Below the pieces are notes generated by a model. That model was not told where the DNA came from. It saw only the letters and a list, made by a program, of their open reading frames with translations, and made no database searches. From Ignavibacteriae bacterium HGW-Ignavibacteriae-1 (GTDB lineage Bacteria > Bacteroidota > Ignavibacteria > Kapaibacteriales > UBA2268): a stretch of DNA of 64,000 nt. A program made the translations under genes and the position numbers. Below, in pieces: positions 10,201-18,489 of this stretch (the stretch's first letter is position 1; every line of letters starts with the position of its first letter). The stretch covers positions 310,001 to 374,000 of the forward strand of contig PGYU01000001.1 of the NCBI GenBank assembly GCA_002839825.1, given 5' to 3'.

Positions 10201-10665
10201 CGAATCATTTTCAACTTCAAGCAAATCAATTTCTATGTCTTCGACTTTGATGCCATCTTCCTTGATTCCGTAGATTATTCCACCCAGCCTCTCCACAAGA
10301 GCATGTTTGATTCTTGCATTTGGTTTGTAAAAGCTCAGATTTGATTTGGCAATTGCATCTTCAAAAAGTGTATTCCGGTAAGCTTCGGAAACAATGAAAT
10401 ATGGCTTGTCCTTGTAGTAATTTTTGAAACAGAGCGAAGCAAAAGATTGCAAGTTATAGACCATTGGCATTTCGCAAGGTTTGCCATGCACGGAATAATA
10501 CTTTTTGACGATTTCGCGCTTAAATTTAAAAACGAGCTTTCCTGTGGGGACAATGATTATCATCGAATTCAAGGTATCATCGGCAATATGCTTGTCAATC
10601 AATGTATTGATGTCGTAAAGTTTCGATTGAATATCGAATCCCGAGTTATATAATATATAAGCCAT
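7204..10665 (-). CDS. AddB/RexB-like helicase-nuclease with PD-(D/E)XK and Fe-S cysteines
   Basis: An 1153-residue protein resembling the AddB subunit of the AddAB recombinational repair complex, or the Bacteroidota PD-(D/E)XK family protein annotated beside it. The N-terminus has a helicase-like segment with a degenerate nucleotide loop (IIIVPTGKLV). A UvrD-type C-terminal region has EQIRGLDYKIAILCGVNDG. The C-terminal nuclease has the Asp/Asp-Tyr-Lys core (GKIDRIEL, then ADYKTT, near 1010-1030). Four cysteines typical of the AddB iron-sulfur staple are visible: one near 835 (KCPYQYY) and three near 1129-1138 (CTYCKFQTLC). No addA partner lies nearby. It was not compared with a profile, so subfamily is inference. 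Confidence 0.85.
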   Translation of the reverse strand: MAYILYNSGFDIQSKLYDINTLIDKHIADDTLNSMIIIVPTGKLVFKFKREIVKKYYSVHGKPCEMPMVYNLQSFASLCFKNYYKDKPYFIVSEAYRNTLFEDAIAKSNLSFYKPNARIKHALVERLGGIIYGIKEDGIKVEDIEIDLLEVENDSKKADQITDHVRLNDIHEIYKKYQELISPNLFDMAEVLNKLNKDFTEEYVRNDHFSDVLIDNIFPENSRSEASNLLIWGFSDFKTPEVEFISHFGKSKIATAIHLDFSEKNGPLFGNLSEVTERLSQAGYSILSFDKELTQSYQDLKPSDFLRKYLFEIDNTSPYTKLNNNLAILEFETIEDEVEYILKLVKYLILIHRAKPTDICIVSRNPSKYAHNFREGFFLQGIPAHVTDRFELSNSSVVNAIFNVLSVISNGFEKDDVFKMLNNRLLNIAFFDGISTRNPNNTSLFYAASELRIRGGLKFGGAKQWVFRLEKAIKFFESVKDKYEDYHEKRDIETKLKHYKAALKDINKLTEIFKVGKDKFSINDFVRLIKNDIIKRFAIQENISSAFNNILPEKDKRDYFDYITIKEQAEKNGKALNKFMALLDEMFFVMNERNPQQVYSLKELIERLKTAVKSEKYQILDKMNYGVTITSIEQIRGLDYKIAILCGVNDGEFPLPYKSEALLGKKLPDSEIRHENSERIQFYQFLTNAQHLLDSAQKKIFISYICKDEGGDVVKSPFLTYLSKITGLYPIRPENINETDNNSDILEIVRKPIEYIVNDNDLYENSKNLNDSFELNNDITISNKTKSNLDYLQNFAMSEMKDWLADANDLSTLQDDKALQKSVFSASEIEQYVKCPYQYYVAKMLRVDKIEQKEPALTPLELGSLMHSVLYYFYVTIQQDKNSTGSWVIPSPKFENLPELKPVHLEVAHRENYLKILFEIAEMSLQKFAISPDMFKFERDQLLGMNKNGISKKGILETWLDNELGKGEEYSKFKPILFEMGFGMNDGTPPIELKAKNGSMKIRGKIDRIELHMDDETNSFDFRIADYKTTIKSDHKIGGVKNFNNFQTPLYTKAAEQLLNEFYGIKAQTDGALYYRLNLPDSGKDKFLSYVTDKNFKELLDASTEKAIEITHNIAEFKFPVEPTSAIVCTYCKFQTLCRVKSRIIREGETDED

Positions 10666-10705
10666 ATAAGAATCTCATTTTGTCAAAGTTTAAAAATAAA
10701 TAAAA

Positions 10706-10735
10706 AAGCCGCACAATATGTCGTTTGTGCGGCTT
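10706..10735 (-). terminator. Rho-independent terminator of pckA
   Basis: A perfect 11-bp inverted repeat (AAGCCGCACAA at 10706-10716, TTGTGCGGCTT at 10725-10735) with an 8-base loop. It lies just past the pckA stop and is followed on the minus strand by a T-rich run. Confidence 0.88.
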
Positions 10736-10756
10736 GGAATAAAATATTTTTAGAAA

Positions 10757-12397
10757 TTATAAAGACGGACCAGCTGAAATTAAGCTTTTGCCGTGTTCAT
10801 TATCGGTGAAATTCTCAAAATTCTTGATGAATTTTTCGGCTAATGAGATTGCTGCAGCGTCCCAATCTTCGGCAACACTCCAGAAGTTACGCGGATTGAA
10901 AATTTCAGGATTAACATCGTGCAAAGATTTCGGAATTTCAAGATTGAAAATCGGTAGAGTTTCAAATTCGGAATTTTCGATTGAACCGTCAAGAATTGCA
11001 TCAATAATAGCACGTGTTGACGGCAAATCAATTCTGCGTCCGATTCCGTAAGGACCACCGACCCAGCCTGTGTTAATCAAATATGCTTTCGAGCCGTGTA
11101 TTTCCATTTTGCGAGTCAATTCATTTGCATATAAAGTAGGGTGGAGCATCAAAAAAGCATTCCCGAAACATGATGAAAACGATGGTGTTGGCACAGTTAC
11201 GCCACGTTCTGTTCCGCCTAATTTAGCTGTATATCCGCTCAAAAAGTGATATTCAGTTTGTTCTTTAGTTAATTTTGATACGGGAGGCAAAACACCGAAA
11301 GCGTCTGCTGTCAAAAATATAACAACATTCGGGTGAGTGCCTCGCGAAATTGGTTTCACAATATTTTCAATATGATTCAAAGGATACGATACGCGAGTGT
11401 TCTCGGTTTTGGAAGTATCGCTGAAGTCTATTACACCTGTTTCGGCATCAAATACTACGTTTTCGAGTAGTGCATCGCGTTTGATAGCATGATAAATATC
11501 GGGTTCATTTGCTGGATCGAGGTCGATACATTTTGCATAGCATCCGCCCTCGAAATTGAATACACCGTCATCGTCCCATCCATGCTCGTCGTCACCGATG
11601 AGTAATCTGTGCGGGTCGGTTGAAAGTGTAGTCTTTCCGGTACCGGATAAACCAAAAAATATAGCTGTATCATTTGCTTTGCCCATATTTGCCGAACAAT
11701 GCATCGAAGCAATTCCTTTCAGCGGCAAATAGTAGTTCATAATCGAAAAAATGCCTTTTTTCATTTCGCCACCATACCATGTACCGCCAATGACTGCCAT
11801 TTTTTCAGCTAAGTTGAAAGCTGCAAAAACTTCACTATTCAAGCCTTGTTCTTGCCACAATGGATTTGATGTTTTCGAGGCGTTTAAGACCACGAAATCA
11901 GGAACGAAATCTTGTAGTTCGGCTTCAGTTGGGCGGATGAACATATTCGTAACAAAATGCGCTTGCCATGCCACTTCCATAATGAAGCGAACATTTAATC
12001 TTGTGTCTGCATTTGCACCGGCGAAACAATCCACTACATATAATTTCTTATTTGATAATTGAGTAGTAGATAGCTCTTTCAAATGGTTCCATATTTCCGG
12101 AGTAATGGGTTTGTTATCCGAACTCTTTCTTCCTGGATTTGCCCACCAAACATTCTTTTCGGAGCTTGGCTCTTTGACGATGTATTTGTCTTTTGGAGAC
12201 CGTCCTGTAAATATCCCTGTATCTACAGCAATTGCACCAAGGTTGGTGACATATCCTTTCTCAAATCCTTCAAGATGAGGATCCAATTCATGATGATAGA
12301 GTTCATCAAAACTTAAGTTATAAAATATCTGATTTGTATCAGTAATTCCATAATTTTCTAATTTGAGATTTTTTGTTTGAAACTTTTCTACCCACAT
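10757..12397 (-). CDS. pckA: phosphoenolpyruvate carboxykinase (ATP)
   Basis: Converts oxaloacetate and ATP to PEP, CO2 and ADP (gluconeogenesis, or the reverse as an anaplerotic step). Length of 546 residues is normal. Intact motifs include GRSPKDKY near the N-terminus, the P-loop [11 protein letters not shown] (about 244-254), the IGDDEHGW metal-binding loop, [11 protein letters not shown], and GTERGV. A single-gene unit with its own terminator downstream; upstream is a short AT-rich region shared with the divergent DUF2752 gene. The start at 12397 gives an N-terminus slightly longer than E. coli pckA but in line with FCB homologues. Confidence 0.97.
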   Translation of the reverse strand: MWVEKFQTKNLKLENYGITDTNQIFYNLSFDELYHHELDPHLEGFEKGYVTNLGAIAVDTGIFTGRSPKDKYIVKEPSSEKNVWWANPGRKSSDNKPITPEIWNHLKELSTTQLSNKKLYVVDCFAGANADTRLNVRFIMEVAWQAHFVTNMFIRPTEAELQDFVPDFVVLNASKTSNPLWQEQGLNSEVFAAFNLAEKMAVIGGTWYGGEMKKGIFSIMNYYLPLKGIASMHCSANMGKANDTAIFFGLSGTGKTTLSTDPHRLLIGDDEHGWDDDGVFNFEGGCYAKCIDLDPANEPDIYHAIKRDALLENVVFDAETGVIDFSDTSKTENTRVSYPLNHIENIVKPISRGTHPNVVIFLTADAFGVLPPVSKLTKEQTEYHFLSGYTAKLGGTERGVTVPTPSFSSCFGNAFLMLHPTLYANELTRKMEIHGSKAYLINTGWVGGPYGIGRRIDLPSTRAIIDAILDGSIENSEFETLPIFNLEIPKSLHDVNPEIFNPRNFWSVAEDWDAAAISLAEKFIKNFENFTDNEHGKSLISAGPSL

Positions 12398-12527
12398 TAC
12401 GAATTATCTTTTAGTAGTGAAACATAATATTTATTAGATGAATAATTCGTATGTGCAGCTTAAATATTGTTTTAATTAAATAAAATTAAAATTTAGTGAA
12501 ATCAAACACTTAAACTGACATTTAGAC

Positions 12528-12557
12528 TTGGCTTTAATAAGAAATAAAGTATATTTG
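12528..12557 (+). promoter_or_regulatory. Bacteroidota-type promoter for the DUF2752/TM2 pair
   Basis: TTG at 12528-12530, a 19-base spacer, then TATATTTG at 12550-12557, matching the -33/-7 consensus. The ATG at 12568 lies only about 10 bases past the -7 box, so the transcript leader must be only a few bases long. Confidence 0.6.
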
Positions 12558-12567
12558 TAACGAAAAA

Positions 12568-12891
12568 ATGAAAAAATATTTTAGACATATTGAGCTTCTC
12601 TTCTGGGTTTCGGCACTCTTTTGGCTTGCGTTTGTCGAAATCAAGACTGTACACTTTACTTTTTGTCCTCTGAGTAATGCCGGATTGGATTTTTGCCCGG
12701 GTTGTGGTTTGGGGCAGTCTGTATCGCTTATTATGTCCGGCAATGTTTTGCAATCTTTTGAAGCTCATCCACTTGGAATGTTCGCACTTATAATTATTTT
12801 ACACAGAATTTACGTACTGATTTCTAATTATATTAAATTTAAGGAGTTACACCATGAATCATCAATTAATCCAAATGTTTCCGGACGTTGA
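12568..12891 (+). CDS. DUF2752 family small membrane protein
   Basis: A 107-residue inner-membrane protein of the DUF2752 family, of unknown function. The family signature is clear: CPGCGLGQS (about residues 47-55), preceded by another conserved Cys (FCPLSNAG), and a later HPLGM motif, with two to three hydrophobic segments. The last 38 bases overlap the TM2-domain gene that follows, which has its own Shine-Dalgarno. DUF2752 and TM2 genes are frequently paired in Bacteroidota genomes, so a joint membrane role is likely but unproven. Confidence 0.85.
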   Translation: MKKYFRHIELLFWVSALFWLAFVEIKTVHFTFCPLSNAGLDFCPGCGLGQSVSLIMSGNVLQSFEAHPLGMFALIIILHRIYVLISNYIKFKELHHESSINPNVSGR

Positions 12892-13204
12892 GTTCGAAGA
12901 ATTACGTATTTTAGAAAGATACACAGCAGATTTGAGTGAGCAGCAATTGATGCTATTTGCACAAATTTACCGAAACAAACGCCAAACATCTCAAAATATT
13001 CTAATTTTTTGTATAGTAGGGTTCTTGGGCTTTGCCGGTTTGCAAAGGTTTTTTCTCAAACAAATCGGTATGGGAATTTTGTATTTCTTAACTTTTGGAT
13101 TGTGCTTTATTGGTACGATTGTAGATACTATCAATTACAAACAATTGACACTCGAACACAATTCAAAGATGATGCAAGAAACTATGGCTTTGATTAGATT
13201 ATAA
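12854..13204 (+). CDS. TM2 domain-containing membrane protein
   Basis: A 116-residue protein with a soluble N-terminal ~50 residues and a C-terminal TM2 domain: two closely spaced transmembrane helices around 53-95 with the expected FLGFAGLQRFFL and GMGILYFLTFG pattern. Function of TM2 proteins in bacteria is not established. A strong Shine-Dalgarno (AAGGAG) sits about eight bases before the ATG at 12854, inside the end of the overlapping DUF2752 gene; this fixes the start and suggests independent re-initiation. Confidence 0.88.
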   Translation: MNHQLIQMFPDVEFEELRILERYTADLSEQQLMLFAQIYRNKRQTSQNILIFCIVGFLGFAGLQRFFLKQIGMGILYFLTFGLCFIGTIVDTINYKQLTLEHNSKMMQETMALIRL

Positions 13205-13208
13205 TATA

Positions 13209-14192
13209 TTAGAATTTTCGATTTTCGATAGCGTTTATTAGCCAAGTGAGCATTTTTGTGTATTCATTTTCTTCGAGTTTATTCAATTCGGAGTAAGCTT
13301 TTTCGAAATATACACGAATCTGTTCTGAGGCTATCTCATATGTTCCGGTGCGTCTGAACATTTCATCCATTTGTGGAATGAATTGCTCAGGCAATCCGTT
13401 ATTTTGGTAAAATTCATCAATTAATTTGATATCCGATTCCTCAACAGCATTCTCCTTTGCCGCTAAAATCAGGAATGTCTTTTTACCTTCGTTAATATCT
13501 TTTCCAATTTTTTTGCCCAATATTTTTTCTTCGGCTACCATATCCAATAAATCGTCTTGAATCTGAAATGCCAAGCCTGCGCTATGAGCTATATTGTTCA
13601 GAATCGCTATTTTTTCGTCATTTGCATAGCCGATATGTGCTCCAATCAAGCAAGCGGTTTCAATTAACCGCGAGGTTTTTTTGTCAATCATATTTATATA
13701 TTCAGGCATTGTGACATCTTTTCGGTCGTTGAATTCCATGTCTAAGACTTGCCCTTCACAAACTTCAATTAGTTCGTTTGTGAATATATTTAAAATTTGC
13801 TCACTTCGGCTATGCTCCGATGCTTTAGGCAGCAATTTATATGCATAACCAACCATTACATCACCGGTGAGAATCGCTATGTCACTATTCCATTTCATAT
13901 GCACAGTTTGGCGCCCTCTTCTGAGTGGAGAGCCATCCATAATATCGTCGTGAACGAGTGTGAAATTGTGCAAAATTTCGATTGCCGCTCCGCATTTTGT
14001 TGCGTCATATGGATTAGCACCGACTACTCCGGCACATATCATCGCAAGTACAGGTCTAAGCCTCTTGCCACCTTCTTGCATAATATATCGAAATGGTTCG
14101 TATAAATTATTTGGCTGCCCAAGAGGCAATGATTCTTGAATATTTTTTTCAACTTCACTTAAAAATTTGTCAAATTCTATCTTGAAATCCAT
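13209..14192 (-). CDS. polyprenyl (geranylgeranyl/farnesyl-type) diphosphate synthase
   Basis: Trans-isoprenyl diphosphate synthase that condenses IPP with allylic diphosphates, feeding quinone, carotenoid or lipid-carrier synthesis. The 327-residue product has GGKRLRP near the N-terminus, the first aspartate-rich motif DDIMD near residue 81 with downstream RRGRQTVH, and the second motif DDLLD near 212. The residues before the first Asp motif (LHNFTLVH) do not allow a firm chain-length call without alignment. It heads or follows a minus-strand run with dprA and trmH; 13 bases separate it from dprA. Confidence 0.93.
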   Translation of the reverse strand: MDFKIEFDKFLSEVEKNIQESLPLGQPNNLYEPFRYIMQEGGKRLRPVLAMICAGVVGANPYDATKCGAAIEILHNFTLVHDDIMDGSPLRRGRQTVHMKWNSDIAILTGDVMVGYAYKLLPKASEHSRSEQILNIFTNELIEVCEGQVLDMEFNDRKDVTMPEYINMIDKKTSRLIETACLIGAHIGYANDEKIAILNNIAHSAGLAFQIQDDLLDMVAEEKILGKKIGKDINEGKKTFLILAAKENAVEESDIKLIDEFYQNNGLPEQFIPQMDEMFRRTGTYEIASEQIRVYFEKAYSELNKLEENEYTKMLTWLINAIENRKF

Positions 14193-14205
14193 CTTTTCAC
14201 CATTT

Positions 14206-15300
14206 TTAATTATTTAGTATATAATACTTTCCGGGTAATTGTCTGATATGCCCGTTGAATTCTAATTCGAGAAGCAAAACGAGCAACATTGAAATGTCGA
14301 GTTCGCTTTTTTGGAGCAAAGCATCAATATGAAGCGGTTCATATGATAGCAAACTATACAGCAATTCTGCACTCTTATTTGAAAATACAGGTGCTTTCTT
14401 ACTCGATTCAAATTCCACTTTGTCGAAGCCTAAATCTTGCAAGATTTGCTGTGGCGATAAAGCTATTTTGGCGGCTTCGGCTCTGATTAAATCATTTGTG
14501 CCGTCGCTTGTTTTGTTGTTTATATTACCGGGAATAGCAAATACATCTCGACCTTCGTTGAAAGCAATCCTTGCAGTAATTAAGGAGCCGCCTTTTGCAG
14601 CACTTTCGACTATTAAAACAGCTTTAGATATTCCGGCGATTATTCGGTTTCGCTGGGGGAAAGAGCTTAAATTGGCACTAACACCAAATTTATATTCTGA
14701 AATTATTGCTCCACCGGTTTCAATGATTTTGTCCGAATTTGCAACTGACGTTGAAGGGGAGAGCTTGTCTATTCCTGATGCGATAACTGCATATGTAATT
14801 CCGTTGCCCTTTACTGTCGTCATATGTGCAATTGTGTCAATTCCATAAGCTAATCCGCTCACAACGACAACATTATTTAGAGCGAAATAATCAGCAAATC
14901 TTTCTGCACAAAGTTTTCCGTATGTCGAGGGTCGTCTTGTACCGACAATTGCAATTGCAATAGAATCAGATGCTTGCAATGTTCCTTTGACATAAAGTAT
15001 AGGTGGCGGATAGGCAATTGATTTCAACAAAGCGGGATATTCAGAATCCCAAATTGTTACAAATTTGCTGTTATTTTTCTCGGCGAGTTCAATTTGCTTC
15101 ATGCTTTCATCGTAATAATGATTGCCTGAAGCGAACAAATCATCGCCAAAAACTTTGTTCCTAATCGGGTGCGATGATTCCATCATTTCATTCAGTGATT
15201 TAAAATCGCTGACTATTCTAACCAATTCGTATGATGAAAGCTTTTTTGTAAAACTCAGTCTGAGTATGTCAAGTATGTTCCAGTCTGATGGTATCGCCAT
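14206..15300 (-). CDS. dprA: DNA-processing protein DprA
   Basis: Loads RecA on incoming single-stranded DNA during natural transformation. The 364-residue protein shows the Rossmann-like DprA core: IAIVGTRRPSTYG, VVSGLAYGIDTIAH, ASGIDKLSPS, SFPQRNRIIAGIS, and KGGSLITA, then a small C-terminal winged-helix-like DNA-binding region (about 300-364). The spacing and motifs are normal. It overlaps the methyltransferase gene upstream by 32 bases. comEC elsewhere in this window (50643) supports a competence function in this organism. Confidence 0.95.
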   Translation of the reverse strand: MAIPSDWNILDILRLSFTKKLSSYELVRIVSDFKSLNEMMESSHPIRNKVFGDDLFASGNHYYDESMKQIELAEKNNSKFVTIWDSEYPALLKSIAYPPPILYVKGTLQASDSIAIAIVGTRRPSTYGKLCAERFADYFALNNVVVVSGLAYGIDTIAHMTTVKGNGITYAVIASGIDKLSPSTSVANSDKIIETGGAIISEYKFGVSANLSSFPQRNRIIAGISKAVLIVESAAKGGSLITARIAFNEGRDVFAIPGNINNKTSDGTNDLIRAEAAKIALSPQQILQDLGFDKVEFESSKKAPVFSNKSAELLYSLLSYEPLHIDALLQKSELDISMLLVLLLELEFNGHIRQLPGKYYILNN

Positions 15301-16081
15301 AAGTATTTTCGTAAATTTTGTTGAGTAAAATTGCAGATGCAGACGCTACATTTAATGATTCAATATCCTTATTCATTTTAATTTCAAAAATTCTGTCACA
15401 TTGTTCCAAAATCTCGCTATCAATTCCCTTCGTTTCGTTGCCAAAAATAAGGATTTTTTTGCCAACAAAATCAAAATTTTCAAAAGATTCCGAATCTACA
15501 TTATTTTCAATTGCATAAATTCTATATATATTATATTTCAATGAGTTGAACGATTCATTTAAAGTGTTTATATATGCAATTTTAACTTTAAACAACGAAC
15601 CCATTGAGACTCTTGCAACTCTTCGCGAATATGGATAATAAGTACCTGAATCAATCAAAATTGAATCAATCCCAAAAGCTATGCAATTTCGGATAATCGA
15701 ACCCAAATTTTCTGCATCGTTTATATTATTGAGCGCGACAATTGTATCAGATAGTTCGCTGACATCGTAAAATTTTGGTGTACGACCTACAGCTAAAATC
15801 CCCGTATGCAATTTAAAGCCTGCAACTTGATTCATCAATGCTTTTGAAGCAACAAACTGAGAAATATTAGACACTTTGCTGTTAATCAAATCAAAATTCT
15901 CATTGTAAAAATCCTCAGTTACAAATACCGAAATAGTATCGAGTTCGCTTTGAAGCAATTTTATAACTACTTTTCTACCTTCCACTACAAATTTATCTTT
16001 TCTCGTGCCAGCAATAGATTGCTGTTTCAAATTTTGATAATCAGCAACTCGAATGTCATCCACATTTTCGATGTAAATCAT
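15269..16081 (-). CDS. TrmH/SpoU-family RNA 2'-O-methyltransferase
   Basis: SAM-dependent methyltransferase with a SPOUT knot, acting on rRNA or tRNA ribose. The 270 residues comprise an N-terminal substrate-binding domain (about 1-100) and the SpoU domain. Motif 1 is NNINDAENLGSIIRNC, motif 2 is IFGNETKGID, and motif 3 is SLNVASASAILL. The target nucleotide cannot be told from sequence. Start at 16081 overlaps the stop of the upstream dehydrogenase by one base (TGATG arrangement), so the two are likely co-translated; its own 3' end overlaps dprA. Confidence 0.93.
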   Translation of the reverse strand: MIYIENVDDIRVADYQNLKQQSIAGTRKDKFVVEGRKVVIKLLQSELDTISVFVTEDFYNENFDLINSKVSNISQFVASKALMNQVAGFKLHTGILAVGRTPKFYDVSELSDTIVALNNINDAENLGSIIRNCIAFGIDSILIDSGTYYPYSRRVARVSMGSLFKVKIAYINTLNESFNSLKYNIYRIYAIENNVDSESFENFDFVGKKILIFGNETKGIDSEILEQCDRIFEIKMNKDIESLNVASASAILLNKIYENTYGDTIRLEHT

Positions 16082-17211
16082 CAGTTGATAACTTGCTTTT
16101 TGATATTGTAGTAAATTTTGCGTTGAAGTTGGTAATTCATCACATATTCGTAAATATCGTCATTTAGAGGAAGCATTTCCGGTGCGATGATTCCCTTTTC
16201 GTCAAACATGCCTGCTAAGAACAATGATGCTACTGCAGTAGCGGTATAACCAGTTGTACGAGCCATTGATGAAGTTCCGGTTGCAATGTCGGTCTCGTCA
16301 TAGACATCGTAAGTGTACTTAACATTTTGACCATCTTCATTTCCGGCAATTTCAACTCTCATCACGGTAAATTCCAAATCTCCCGGTTGCAATCTCCAAT
16401 TATCGAATAAAATATGAGAAGTGAATTCCATTGGAGAGATTTTGACATCTCCGATTTGAATTTTGTTCGTATCCAAAAATCCGGCTTTAATGATTGCACG
16501 CATCAAATCAATATGTCCGGGCCATCTTAGCGTCTTTTCAATCATGTTCGGAGCTTTGATATTCCGCATGATGGTTCGCAGACCGTCTGTGTTAAATGCT
16601 TCCAAAGTGCCAATTCCATCAAATTCTAAATATTCAGGGTCTGTAAGAGCAGGCTTGACAACGAGATGAGAATTCTCTACATATCGTGCAGGTCTGGTGT
16701 ATTCTTCAAGCACATCAACAGGCGAAAACGGCGCCTTGTATTGGAATGGGTGACTACGTAGCTTTGGCAAACCGCCAACGTAACATTTGAAATCCGTGAC
16801 ATCCATTTTCCGCACGTGATGCCCTAAAAGGAAGTTATCCATTCCCGGAGCAACGCCCATATCAACGATTGCCGTCAAATTTTTCGCTTTAGCTTTTGAG
16901 TTCAATGTGTAAGCATCTTCGGGGAAAAAAGAAATATCAACGACATTTTTTCCCGCTTCAATGACGTATTTAAGTGTTTGATAGCCCATAAAACCAGGTA
17001 CAGCGCCAATTACTAAGTCAGCATCTGAAACTACTTGGGCTACATTTTCATATTTGGATAAATCGGTAACAGTTGTTGGAATTCCCAGTTTAATTAATTT
17101 AGCTAAATGGTCTTGGGATTTGTCTGCGACAGTAACTTTGAACCGATTGCTCAAGTCAATCGCTATTGCACTTCCGACCATTCCCGAACCTAATACAGTA
17201 ACTTTTTTCAT
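16081..17211 (-). CDS. saccharopine dehydrogenase-like NAD(P)-dependent oxidoreductase
   Basis: A 376-residue enzyme of the saccharopine dehydrogenase/lysine-6-dehydrogenase superfamily. The N-terminus has a Rossmann fold with VLGSGMVGSAIA at residues 5-16, followed by the family's DISFFPED and DMGVAPGMDN motifs and a long C-terminal domain of the type found in saccharopine reductase. Likely substrates are lysine-derived (saccharopine or lysine semialdehyde), but carboxynorspermidine and homospermidine enzymes share the fold. A DUF1338 gene (43236), a family that includes 2-oxoadipate dioxygenase, gives weak support for lysine catabolism in this organism. Confidence 0.85.
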   Translation of the reverse strand: MKKVTVLGSGMVGSAIAIDLSNRFKVTVADKSQDHLAKLIKLGIPTTVTDLSKYENVAQVVSDADLVIGAVPGFMGYQTLKYVIEAGKNVVDISFFPEDAYTLNSKAKAKNLTAIVDMGVAPGMDNFLLGHHVRKMDVTDFKCYVGGLPKLRSHPFQYKAPFSPVDVLEEYTRPARYVENSHLVVKPALTDPEYLEFDGIGTLEAFNTDGLRTIMRNIKAPNMIEKTLRWPGHIDLMRAIIKAGFLDTNKIQIGDVKISPMEFTSHILFDNWRLQPGDLEFTVMRVEIAGNEDGQNVKYTYDVYDETDIATGTSSMARTTGYTATAVASLFLAGMFDEKGIIAPEMLPLNDDIYEYVMNYQLQRKIYYNIKKQVIN

Positions 17212-17299
17212 TGCTTTTCAATCTATTATTTTAACATCTTACAAACTTACAATTTTTATATAATCTACAAAGCAAAAACTGTCAGTAATTAAATAAAAA

Positions 17300-17328
17300 A
17301 AGAGACTGCCCATTAAAAGCAGTCTCTT
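17300..17328 (-). terminator. Rho-independent terminator of the SRPBCC/GyrI gene
   Basis: Perfect 10-bp inverted repeat (AAGAGACTGC at 17300-17309; GCAGTCTCTT at 17319-17328) followed on the minus strand by a run of T. It lies just downstream of the gene ending at 17351 and before the gene starting at 17211, separating two transcription units. Confidence 0.88.
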
Positions 17329-17350
17329 GAATTATTAAAAAAAATATAAA

Positions 17351-18346
17351 CTATTTTACCGGATAAAGAATGTTCGTAATCAGTTCGTTAGGAGGTGTAT
17401 CCTGTGGACTATTTACATATTCTTCCATAGATTTTCCTGCTATTTCCAGTCCACGTTTTTTGATGTAAGCTTCGATTGCCATATATGTTTTTTCTGTGCC
17501 ATCATATGGTCCCACATAAACTGATTTAGCAACTTTCATCGGAGCCAATTCCAAAACCTTGATTCTTCCTGTTGGAGCGACTGAATTATCGTTGACAGGA
17601 ATGCAAATAGTGAAATCCCAAGTCATTAGTTCGGTGCTCCATTCATTATTAATTGCTAATGGCAACCCTGACATTTTTAGACCGCTTCTACCGATAAATT
17701 CATATAGTTCAGGGAATATATTGTTCATTTTACCTTCAATTTCACTTACATGTCCCTTGTCAGAAATTGTATAATACTTGCCACCCGGGAAATTTGTAAC
17801 TTCAATTCTGATAAAATCTTTAATTGCTTCGCTACGTATTTTCAATTTTGCCAAACCCTCATCAAAAGACTGTGCAAGTTCAGTTTCAATCATAGGTTTG
17901 AAAAATTTTTGAACCGGATAAGATAATTTACCTACAGTTGACCAAGTTACTTTAGTAGTTCCATCATCATTTTTCACAAAAGTAAAAGTGATTTCAGCTT
18001 CACCTTCATGGGGTTCTTCAAATTTCAAAGTTTGTGTGAGAGATTCATATTCATTAATACCGGTAACTGTCAAAGTGCCTTTACCAACAGTATCGCCATC
18101 CCACCTTGAAACTTGCCCTACACCATTACCTTCTACACCCAAGTATGCCGATGGTTCTGAATCATTCCATGGACTCCATTGTTCAAAGTTGTTTAAATCC
18201 GCTACTTGCTCAAAGACAAGCTCGACGGGTTGATTGATATCAATACTTCTTTCAACGTGATATGAAGACGGCATAAATGCTGCAACCACAAGAAATAGAA
18301 TGACAATCGCAACAATTATCAAAAGAACAACTTTCAAAATTTTCAT
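17351..18346 (-). CDS. membrane-anchored SRPBCC + GyrI-like ligand-binding fusion
   Basis: A 331-residue protein with one N-terminal transmembrane segment (about residues 3-26), an SRPBCC/START-like domain (about 30-150, starting YHVERSIDINQP with the conserved NFEQWSPW), then a GyrI-like/AraC effector-binding domain (about 175-330) with the typical VYVGPYDGTEKTY near the C-terminal half. Both are ligand-binding folds; neither has a known ligand here. The ATG at 18346 with GGAG six bases upstream is chosen over a TTG four codons earlier. Probably anchored in the inner membrane facing the periplasm. Monocistronic, with its own terminator. Confidence 0.85.
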   Translation of the reverse strand: MKILKVVLLIIVAIVILFLVVAAFMPSSYHVERSIDINQPVELVFEQVADLNNFEQWSPWNDSEPSAYLGVEGNGVGQVSRWDGDTVGKGTLTVTGINEYESLTQTLKFEEPHEGEAEITFTFVKNDDGTTKVTWSTVGKLSYPVQKFFKPMIETELAQSFDEGLAKLKIRSEAIKDFIRIEVTNFPGGKYYTISDKGHVSEIEGKMNNIFPELYEFIGRSGLKMSGLPLAINNEWSTELMTWDFTICIPVNDNSVAPTGRIKVLELAPMKVAKSVYVGPYDGTEKTYMAIEAYIKKRGLEIAGKSMEEYVNSPQDTPPNELITNILYPVK

Positions 18347-18489
18347 AAGAAACTCCAAATATTGTGAATAGAATTTACTAAATTAATACTTGTTTATGAA
18401 ACGATAAATTAATTTATTGTCATAATATTAAACAAATTGATTAATGAAAAAATTTGAATAATCACTGTAGCCTATTTTTCAATTGTATT

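Noticed and set aside
14420-14848. 142-residue plus-strand ORF opposite dprA
   Set aside because: Antisense to conserved DprA motifs; composition is that of a shadow frame.
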